A stretch of DNA of 64,000 nucleotides from Erinaceus europaeus. Lineage: Eukaryota; Chordata; Mammalia; Eulipotyphla; Erinaceidae. The notes under the pieces were generated by a model. It had not been told where the DNA came from. It saw nothing but the letters and a program-made list of their open reading frames with translations, and searched no databases. This document shows, piece after piece, positions 55,863 to 64,000 of the stretch (within the stretch, counting starts at the first letter, position 1; each line of letters begins with the position of its first letter). The stretch is taken from NCBI RefSeq assembly GCF_950295315.1, contig NC_080175.1:68360302-68424301 (forward strand), read 5' to 3'. Both the position numbers and the translations under genes were made by a program.

Positions 55863-56138
55863 TTTAAATTTATAGCTGGTAAGTTACATGTTATACTCTG
55901 TTTTTCTTTGACTGGTTCAATGGGATAATTTGAAGCAATGAACCTTGAAGAGTGAGTATAAATCTATTTTAATTCAAAAGGCAGAAACCTTTAGAAGTTG
56001 CTAAGATCCTATGAATACAGCAGAAATGATAGTACTGAATAAGTATATGCCAAAAACTTAGAAGAACTTCTAATAAATTCTTTGACTGATTTTCCTCTAA
56101 GTGACAAGACAAATCTGATCAGTACAATCCCAGGCCCT

Positions 56139-56424
56139 TTTTTTTTTTTCTTTTGGCTCCAGAGTTATTGCCAGCACTACAAATTCACTGCTCCTGGTGG
56201 CCATTTTTTCCCCCATTTTATAAAACAGTATAGACAAATTTGAGAGGGGAGGGGAGATCGAAAGGGAGAGAGACAGAGATACACCTGCAGACCTGCTTCA
56301 TCCCTCCTGAAGTGTCCTCCCTGCAGGTAGGGACTGGAGGTTTCAACACAGATCATTGTGCAGGTTCCTGCACTTGGTACTATGCGCTTAACTGGATGTG
56401 CCACACCGCCTACCCCCCCCCCCA
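56139..56424 (-). mobile_element. SINE-A, long form
   Basis: T run, 3' module (CTCCAGAGTTATTGCCAGC, TTCACTGCTCCTGGTGGCC), body, CTGCAGGTAGGGACTGG, and a head ending in a C10 run at 56413-56423. Confidence 0.87.
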
Positions 56425-56688
56425 GAACTTTATGCTTTTCTGTAGATCTTTATGCTGTTAATTATTCTCCTCAACAGGAGAGTACACCTAGGATGTGTAT
56501 TAATTGATCCATTTTTATATTTTATTGATAATGTAGTAACAGTAGTTTCCATTGCCTAATAAGCAAGTAGAGCTTCTGAGGTATTTTATATATTTTTCTT
56601 ACAGAACATTTACTATTTTTATACTGCATGAATTTATATAGTTGCCCTATGAAAGTTACAGGGAATAGCATGAAATAGAATCAGGGGA

Positions 56689-56818
56689 TAACAGAGGACC
56701 TAGTGGGGGTTCTACTGTTATATGGAAAACTGAGAAATGTTATGCATGTACAAACTGTTGTATTTACTGTTGAATGTAAAACATTAATTCCCCAATAAAG
56801 AAATTAAAAAAAAATAAA
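56689..56818 (+). mobile_element. Alpha L1 3' end, very short, with TSD
   Basis: The last 125 bases (CAGAGGACCTAGTGGGGGTT ... CCCCAATAAAGAAATT) plus A tail. AATAGAATCAGGG before and AATAGGATCAGGG after. Confidence 0.93.
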
Positions 56819-56867
56819 TAGGATCAGGGCATAAAAATGGATTTTTTATTTGAATTTGTGTTTTTTT

Positions 56868-57140
56868 AAGTATTTATTTATTCCCTTTTGTTGCCCTTGT
56901 TCTTTTTTATTTTTTTAGTTATTATTATTGCTATTGATGTCATTGTTGTTGGACAGAACGGAGAGAAATTGAGAGAGGGGGGAAGACAGAGAGAAGGAGA
57001 GAAAGATAGACACCTGCAGACCTGCTTCACCACTTGTAAAGCAACTCCCCTGCAGGTGGGGAGGCGGGGGGCTCGAACCAGGATCCTTATGTTGGTCCTT
57101 GCGCTTTGTGCCACATTCACTTAACTGTTGCCCGACTCCC
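56868..57140 (-). mobile_element. SINE-A, first of a stacked pair
   Basis: Antisense short-form SINE-A. Target AATTTGTGTTTTTTT at 56853-56867 and AATTTGTGTGTTTTTTT beginning 57142. Confidence 0.93.
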
Positions 57141-57159
57141 AAATTTGTGTGTTTTTTTT

Positions 57160-57440
57160 AAAAATATTTATTTAATTTATTTATTCCCTTTTGTTGCCCT
57201 TGTTGTTTTATTGTTGTAGTTATTATTGTTGTTGTCATAGTTGGATAGGACAGAGAGAAATGGAGAGAGAAGGGGAAGACAGAGAGGAGGAGAGAAAGAT
57301 AGACACCTGCAGACCTGCTTCACCGCCTGTGAAGCGACTCCCCTGCAGGTGGGGAGCCGGGGTTCGAACCGAGATCCTTATGCTGGTCCTTGTGCTTTGC
57401 GCCACCTGCGCTTAACCCACTGTGCTACAGCCCGACTCCC
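57160..57440 (-). mobile_element. SINE-A, second of a stacked pair
   Basis: Antisense short-form SINE-A, very close to the consensus (GTTCGAACCGAGATCC; GCTACAGCCCGACTCCC), so young. AAATTTGTGT occurs again after it at 57442. Confidence 0.95.
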
Positions 57441-57456
57441 CAAATTTGTGTTTTTT

Positions 57457-57957
57457 ATCTTTTGATATAAACACACAAACCTAGGAACAAATAATAACAG
57501 ATTTAAGTAAAACTTTAAAAATTGATGAATTTGCCACTAACCTAAGGACTAAAGCTACTACATTGTAAATGGCTTTAAATTCATATAGCAAATAAATAAA
57601 TAAATAAAGCAAAAGATGGTATTAATCAAACACATTTAAATAAATATCTCCTGAGTTCTGAAAAACTAAAATACTAAAGTCAACTACCTTCTTTTGTTTT
57701 TGTTGCTATTTTTATTTATTTATTTATTTTTAGGAGTTCACAATTTGACAATAACCAATAAATGCTCATAAGAAGTAAATTACATATATATATTTCTATA
57801 CATGTACATACTATTTTTTTTACTAATAAGAGAGCCTTTGTATGATAAAAATGCATTATTTCAAGTGTATCTCTTACTTATGGTTTTATGTTTCAAAAAT
57901 AACAGTTAAAATACAATTAATACATATACCTATTGTTCATATGTACAATTCATAATA
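57457..57957. other. AT-rich, short (AAAT)n/(TTTA)n tracts only
   Basis: (AATA)n at 57590-57607 and (TTTA)n at 57708-57730. Nothing else recognised. Confidence 0.6.
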
Positions 57958-57959
57958 TG

Positions 57960-59229
57960 TAAAACCTGGAAGCAAACCAGGTGCCCAACAACAGAAAAAT
58001 GGCTGAGAAAGCTGTGTTATATATACACTATGGAATATTACGCAGCTATTAAGAACAATGAACCCACTTTCTCTGACCCATCTTGGATGGAGCTAGGAGA
58101 AATTATGTTAAATGAGCTAAGTTAGAAAGACAAAGATGTCATATGTATAGAGTTTCTTAAAACACAGACTGAGTCTTTTTAATACATAGGCTGTCTTTGA
58201 TATGTTGACCCTCTCAAAAGCCTAGACCAGGGAGAACAGAAGCAACCAATAGCACAGCTATATAGAAGATGCTGGGTTTTATACCCCAAACCCTAACAAA
58301 GGGACGTTTCAAAGTTAACTCAATCACCAAATAATGTGATGATAACAATAACTATCCATTGTCTTCTTGAACCCTAAGACAGCAGGAACCTCACATTTCC
58401 ACTATAGAGCCTATATTTCCCCCCGTCCTGGAACATTAGGGTAGGGCCCACTTTACTGCATGCTTCTCTCAATTCAAATCAAATAATATTGCATCCGCAG
58501 ATCACAACCCAACCAACGCAACGAGTGCCACCCCACCATGCTTCACTTCAGACTGTGTCCAGAGACTTCAGTTGTGGAATGACAACCCTTCAGCTTCATC
58601 ACTCGGGTCAGACCTTTCCTTTCATAGTATTCTCTAATTCCATTCCAGGTGGTCCAATCCCCAATAAAGTCCCCAAACCTAGACATAGTCCAGGTCCCCT
58701 GAGACAGAGCATATGTTCACACGTGCCCATAAGCTAGAGAAAAATATATACCTGAAAGCAGAAGTACACAAGAGCCTGCAGGGAATACCTCCCAACACTT
58801 CATCTGCACTATTCCAGTCTTTAGGTCTATGGTCGTGCAACAATTTGTTTGGCTTTGTATGTTAACTCTCTTTTCAGCCACCAGGTTCCGGATGCCAGAA
58901 GGATGCTGACCAGACTTCCCTGGACAGACGACCCCAACAATGTGTACTGGAGCTCCACTTCCCCAGAGCCCCACCCTACTAGGGAAAGAGAGAGACAGAC
59001 TGGGAGTATGGATCGACCAGTCAACGCCCATGTTCAGCGGGGAAGCAATTACAGAAGCCAGACCTTCCACCTTCTGCAACCCACAATGACCCTGGGTCCA
59101 TGCTCCCAGAGGGATAGAGAATGGGAAAGCTATCAGGGGAGGGGATGGGATATGGTGGGAATTGTGTGGAACTGTAACCCTCTTAAACTATGGTTTTGTT
59201 AATGTCTCCTTTCTTAAATAAAAAAAAAA
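57960..59229 (+). mobile_element. Beta L1, 5'-truncated, with end of ORF2 and full 3' UTR
   Basis: Starts in the ORF2 C-terminus (KTWKQTRCPTTEKWLRKLCY-like), whose stop is at about 58123. The complete beta 3' UTR follows, ending TTTCTTAAATAAAAAAAAAAG. This continuity of ORF2 with the beta UTR shows that the abundant beta fragments elsewhere are L1 3' ends. It lies immediately upstream of the young L1. Confidence 0.93.
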
Positions 59230-59240
59230 GAAAGACAGAC

Positions 59241-59885
59241 TTCCGGAGGCGGAGCTATGAGCAGCAGATCACTTTCTCTCCTCTCCTCTCCTCTCCTGGA
59301 TCAACTAGGAATACCAAACTAGGAGACCACCCGGACCGAAACAAGACAGGACTAGAATGACCACAGAAACCCAGTAAATCACCCGTGAGTACAAACACGC
59401 GTGGCTGGTGACAGAGAGGAGAGAGGGGCCTAAGGAGAGATTAAGTGACTGCTAACAGTTCGACAGTTTGTCAGTGGAGACACCACCTCCAGTCTGCTCC
59501 ACCAACAAGGGGACAGCTGAAGGGAGGAAAGGACTCCCCAGAGACTCACCAAGTACAACTCTGAGTCTCCATTGCTACTACCCTCAGAATCTGGAGCAGC
59601 AACAGGGAGGGACACCAGGGCACAGAGATCTAACCGGGAAACTTAGGAGAAGACCTATACCTCGGTGGCATAGCTGAAGGGCTGTGAAAGTCTCTTTGCA
59701 TAACCACTGGATTATCTCTGCCACACCCTGCTTTATCTCTTGGTCAGGAGTCATTGATTAAGCCAAGAAGCCTATTGATAGTTTAAAAGCCCTCAGGCTA
59801 CCATAGCCTACAGGGGAAAAAAAAAAAGGCTTTTACACCACTGAACTCCAACTCAGGGATTGAAAAAACTGTTAACTTATATAAA
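59241..59885 (+). promoter_or_regulatory. L1 5' UTR / internal promoter region
   Basis: 645 bases upstream of ORF1. L1 5' UTRs normally carry an internal RNA polymerase II promoter that starts at base 1. The first 60 bases include (CTCTC)n-like pyrimidines. CpGs are more frequent than in the surroundings (CCCGGACCG, ACACGCGTGG). 59683-59735 holds a sequence whose antisense resembles the SINE-D head. Confidence 0.75.
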
Positions 59886-60860
59886 ATGGTTAAAACAACA
59901 AGAGAAAATAATGGAGACTCGAACCAGGACAAGAGTCCAGCTAAAAGTCCTCCAGAGGGCGAAGCACAAAACAACGACTTCAACATCCAAACATTAGCTA
60001 AGGAAATAATAACAGGAGTGAGTAAAGAATTTGAAAAAATTGTAATCAGAACTGCAGGAACAACAAATGAGAATATGGAAGAAAATTCTAATAATCTCAT
60101 GGTTATTAGAGAGCTGAAAGCTGAAATTGCTGAGCTAAGAAGGCAACTAGCTGAACAAGCTAAAACAGTATCAGAGCAGGGCAACAAAATAGATGAACTC
60201 CAGAAAGCAGTAGAGGGCAGAGAGAATAGAATCAATGAGGCTGAAGACAGAATTAGCAAGACTGAGGATGAATTAGAGACAACTAAAAAAGAAGTAAGAG
60301 ATCTCAAAAAGAGATTAAGAGATGCTGAAAACAATAACAGAGTCCTATGGGATGACTTCAAAAGAAACAATATACGCATTATTGGCTTACCAGAGGAAGA
60401 AAGAGAAGGGGAGGAAGAAAGTGTTCTCCAGGCCATAATAGCTGAAAATTTCTCTAGTCTAGACAACACCAAAGACATAAAGATTCAAGAAGCCCAGAGG
60501 GTCCCAAACAGAATTAACACAGACCTAAAGACACCAAGACATGTCATACTTAGATTGGAAAGGAATAAGGATAAAGAAAGGATCCTCAAGGCTGCAAGAG
60601 AAAAACAAAGAGTCACCTACAAAGGAAAACCCATAAGATTAGCAGCAGACTTCTCCATACAAACACTACAGGCCAGAAGAGAACGGCAAGATATCTATCG
60701 AGTGCTCAATGAGAAAGGCTTTCAGCCAAGAATACTATATCCTGCTAGATTGTCATTCAGACTAGATGGAAGCATCAAAACCTTCTCAGACAAACAACAG
60801 TTGAAGGAAGCAACTATCACCAAGCCTGCCTTGAAAGAAGTTCTGAAAGGTTTCCTATAA
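59886..60860 (+). CDS. L1 ORF1 protein (RNA-binding chaperone)
   Basis: Intact 324-residue frame. L1 ORF1p forms trimers, coats L1 RNA in cytoplasmic particles and acts as a nucleic-acid chaperone. Residues about 1-70 are a variable, polar N-terminus. About 71-158 form a coiled coil of heptads rich in E, K and L (for example LKAEIAELRRQLAEQ). The RRM domain starts near 161 (NNIRIIGLPE), and the C-terminal domain near 262 contains ARRERQDIYRVLNEKGF and PRILYPARLSF, conserved across mammalian L1s. Length is close to human ORF1p (338). The start is the first ATG after the UTR and matches the old copy's MVK start. ORF2 begins 56 bases after the stop. Confidence 0.96.
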   Translation: MVKTTRENNGDSNQDKSPAKSPPEGEAQNNDFNIQTLAKEIITGVSKEFEKIVIRTAGTTNENMEENSNNLMVIRELKAEIAELRRQLAEQAKTVSEQGNKIDELQKAVEGRENRINEAEDRISKTEDELETTKKEVRDLKKRLRDAENNNRVLWDDFKRNNIRIIGLPEEEREGEEESVLQAIIAENFSSLDNTKDIKIQEAQRVPNRINTDLKTPRHVILRLERNKDKERILKAAREKQRVTYKGKPIRLAADFSIQTLQARRERQDIYRVLNEKGFQPRILYPARLSFRLDGSIKTFSDKQQLKEATITKPALKEVLKGFL

Positions 60861-60916
60861 ACAACCAGACCACCACAAATAGAACATATATCAAAACACT
60901 CTAAAACTCTACAAGA

Positions 60917-63900
60917 ATGGCGTTAAAATATCTTCAATCTTTGATATCAATAAATGTCAATAGCCTGAATTCACCTATTAAAAGACACAGAGTAGGAAGA
61001 TGGATCAGAAAACACAACCCAACAATATGTTGTCTACAGGAAACTCACCTAACGCAACAAGACAAACACAGACTTAAAGTGAAAGGATGGAAAACTATCA
61101 TTCAAGCCAATGGCCCACAAAAAAGGGCAGGAACAGCTATTCTCATATCTGACATGATAGACTTTAAAATAGATAAGATTAAAAAAGATAGGAATGGACA
61201 CTACTTAATGCTCAGAGGATCAGTCAATCAAGAGGACTTAACAATTATTAACATCTATGCACCCAATGTGAAGCCATCTAAATACATCAAACTTCTACTG
61301 AAAGAGCTACAGCAATATATTAACAGTAACACAATCATAGTAGGGGACTTCAACACCCCACTCTCTCAACTTGACAGATCATCCAGGAAGAAAATCAGTA
61401 AAGACATAAGGGAGCTAAATGAAGAGATAGATAAACTAGAACTATTGGACATTTTCAGAGTCATTCATCCCAAGAAACTGGAATACACATTTTACTCAAA
61501 TCCACATGGATCATTCTCAAGGATAGACCATATGTCAGGCCACAAAGACAGCATCAGCCTATTCAAGAGCACTGAAATCATCCCAAGCATCTTCTCAGAC
61601 CACAGTGGAATTAAACTAACACTTAACAATCAACAAAAGATTAGTAACAGTACCAAAATGTGGAAGCTCAACAGTACACTTCTTAACAACTTCTGGGTCA
61701 AAGAGGAAATCAAGGAAGAAATCAAAATGTTTCGAGAGTTCAATGAAAATGAAGACACAAGCTATCAAAATATTTGGGACACAGCTAAAGCAGTCCTAAG
61801 AGGGAATTTCATAGCTATACAAGCACACATTAGGAAACAAGAAAAGGCACAAATAAACAGCCTGATTGCACATCTTAAAGACCTAGAAGAAGAACAACAA
61901 AGGAACCCTAAAGCAACCAGAAGGACAGAAATTACTAAAGTTAGGGCAGAAATAAATAACATTGAGAATAGGAAAACCATACAAAAGATCAATGAAAGTA
62001 AATGTTGGTTCTTCGAAAGAGTAAACAAAATCGACAAACCTTTAGCCAGACTCACAAAACAAAAAAGGGAGAAGACCCAAATAAATCGGATAGTAAATGA
62101 AAGAGGAGATATCACAACAGACACTGCAGAAATTCAACAGATCATGCGAGGCTTCTATGAACAACTATATGCCACCAAGCTAGAGAACCTGGAAGAAATG
62201 AATGATTTCCTAGATACCTACCAACTTCCAAAACTAAGTAAAGAGGAAGTGGATAACATGAACAGGCCCATCACAGCTAATGAAATTGAAACAGTTATCA
62301 AAAATCTTCCCAAAAATAAAAGTCCTGGACCAGATGGTTTTACAAATGAATTCTACAAAACCTTCAAATAAGAACTAATACCTCTACTTTTAAAAGTCTT
62401 CCAGAAGATTGAAGACACTGGAATACTCCCTGCCAGCTTCTATGAAGCCAACATCACCCTGATACCAAAAGCAGACAGGGACACAACCAAAAAAGAAAAC
62501 TACAGACCAATATCTCTGATGAACATAGATGCGAAAATATTGAACAAAATTCTAGCCAACCGGATACAGCAGTATATCAAAAAAATTGTTCATCATGACC
62601 AAGTGGGGTTCATCCCAGGCATGCAAGGTTGGTTTAATATACGTAAATCAATCAATGTGATCCACCACATCAACAAAAGCAAGACCAAAAACCACATGGT
62701 CATATCAATAGATGCAGAGAAAGCCTTTGACAAAATACAACATCCCTTTATGATCAAAACACTACAAAAAATAGGAATAGATGGAAAATTCCTGAAGATA
62801 GTGGAGTCTATATATAGCAAACCTACAGCCAACATCATACTCAATGGTGAAAAACTGGAAGCATTTCCACTCACATCAGGTACTAGACAGGGCTGCCCAC
62901 TATCACCATTACTATTCAACATAGTGTTGGAAGTTCTTGCCATAGCAATCAGGCAGGAGCAAGGAATTAAAGGAATACAGATTGGAAGAGAAGAAGTCAA
63001 ACTCTCCTTATTTGCAGATGACATGATATTATACATGGAAAAACCTAAGGAATCTAGCAAGAAGCTTTTGGAAATCATCAGGCAATACAGTAATGTGTCA
63101 GGCTATAAAATTAACATTCAAAAGTCAGTAGCATTCCTCTATGCAAACACTAAGTTAGAAGAAATTGAAATCCAGAAATCAGTTCCTTTTTCTATAGCAA
63201 CAAAAACAATAAAATATCTAGGAATAAACCTAACCAAAGAAGTGAAAGACTTGTATACTGAAAATTATGAGTCACTACTCAAAGAAATTGAAAAAGACAC
63301 AAAGAAGTGGAAAGATATTCCATGCTCATGGGTTGGAAGAATTAACATCATCAAAATGAATATATTACCCAGAGCCATCTACAAATTTAATGCTATCCCC
63401 ATCAAGATCCCAAGCACATTTTTTAGGAGAATAGAACAAATGCTACAAATGTTTATCTGGAACCAGAAAAGACCTAGAATTGCCAAAACAATCTTGAGAA
63501 AAAAGAACAGAACCGGAGGCATCACACTGCCAGATCTCAAACTATATTATAGGGCCATTGTCATCAAAACTGCTTGCTACTGGAACATGAACAGACACAC
63601 TGACCAGTGGAATAGAACTGAGAGCCCAGAAATGAGGCCCCACACCTATGGACATCTAATCTTTGACAAAGGGGCCCAGACTATTATATGGGGGAAGCAG
63701 AGTCTCTTCAACAAATGGTGTTGGAAACAATGGGTTGAAACATGCAGAAGAATGAAGCTGAATCACTGTATTTCACCAAATACAAAAGTAAATTCCAAGT
63801 GGATCAAGGACTTGGATGTTAGACCAGAAACTATAAGATACTTAGAGGAAAATATTGGCAGAACTTTTTTCCGCATAAATTTTAAAGACATTTTCAATGA

Positions 63901-64000
63901 AACGAATCCAATTACAAGGAAGACTAAGGCAAGTATAAACCTATGGGACTACATCAAATTAAAAAGCTTCTTCACAGCAAAAGAAACCACTACCCAAATC
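60917..64000 (+). pseudogene. L1 ORF2 (endonuclease/reverse transcriptase) with one nonsense codon
   Basis: Codons 1-484 are open. They contain the AP-like endonuclease (N13, E42, Y114, D144 and N146 in VGDFN, D204, D228-H229), matching human L1 residues offset by one. Codon 485 (62369-62371) is TAA. Downstream the same frame is open for 543 more codons to the window end, with the reverse transcriptase including FADD at 63011-63022. A full-length ORF2 of about 1,275 residues would end near 64.74 kb. The stop lies at the start of the reverse transcriptase domain, so the made protein would keep the endonuclease but lose polymerase activity. A G-to-T change of an expected GAA is the simplest origin; a sequencing error is possible. 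Confidence 0.95.

Larger units (their letters stand above)
59241..64000 (+). mobile_element. Young, near-intact L1 (3' end outside window)
   Basis: In order: 5' UTR from TTCCGGAGGCGGAGC, ORF1 at 59886, ORF2 at 60917 running past 64000. Apart from one stop in ORF2 all frames are open. That is unlike every other L1 here and points to recent insertion. The 5' start aligns with the TSD-proven start of the old full-length copy at 30221. Its own TSD cannot be checked because the 3' end is missing. Confidence 0.95.

Noticed and set aside
59798..60478. 226-codon minus-strand open frame.
   Set aside because: It is the antisense shadow of the L1 ORF1 coiled-coil region; the plus strand is the real frame.

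Overview
The window is mammalian nuclear DNA, AT-rich and built almost entirely from LINE-1 (L1) elements and tRNA-derived SINEs at many ages. I found no intact host protein-coding gene and no intact tRNA or rRNA gene. The commonest SINE has a tRNA-like head, a body with CACCTGCAGGGG and GAAGCAGGTCTGCAGGTGTCTATC, and a CAACAA-rich tail ending in AACAAGGGCAACAAAAGGG. This matches my memory of hedgehog (Erinaceus, Eulipotyphla) SINEs; the species call is an inference.

Names used below. SINE-A: head with GTAGCGCAGCGGGTTAAG and a CAACAA-rich tail. SINE-B: head with TGGCGCACCTGGTTGAGCG and tail TATCCAATAAATAAATAAAG. SINE-C: short, GGTGGCACAATGGATAAAGC. SINE-D: GTATAGCATAATGGTTATGC. SINE-E: GGCAAAATAGCTCACCTGG. 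'Long' A and B copies carry an extra shared 3' module, GAGCAGTGGATT...GCACTGAGCCCCAGC. L1 3' UTR classes: alpha (ends CCCCAATAAAGAAATT), beta (about 1 kb, ends TATGGTTTTGTTAATTAATCC then TTTCTTAAATAAA) and gamma (ends TTTTGTAAATCAATATTAAATC).

Layout. 1-24 kb: an L1 3' end with a large internal inverted repeat, SINEs of all classes, an internally deleted L1 at 4.3-4.85 kb, three retroposons stacked at one target site (18.6-19.26 kb), and a nested, twin-primed L1 carrying a probable 3' transduction (22.08-23.67 kb). 24.25-30.22 kb: a full-length but decayed minus-strand L1 with a perfect 11-bp target-site duplication (TSD), hit by a 5S rRNA retropseudogene. 30-45 kb: gamma and beta L1 3' ends, a second 5S retropseudogene, microsatellites, long stretches without recognised repeats, and a solo LTR at 44.66-45.01 kb. 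45.7-48.6 kb: an old minus L1 with two younger L1 pieces inside. 48.6-57.9 kb: scattered SINEs and old L1 around about 3 kb (51.66-54.6 kb) where I see nothing. 57.96-59.23 kb: a 5'-truncated beta L1. 59.24-64 kb: a young, nearly intact L1 in plus orientation (5' UTR, intact ORF1, ORF2 broken by one stop codon), running off the window.

Nothing here is an operon or a set of cooperating host genes. The only working machinery is L1: ORF1 protein (RNA chaperone) and ORF2 protein (endonuclease and reverse transcriptase). In trans, that machinery explains the A-tails and TSDs of the SINEs and probably the two tailless 5S copies.
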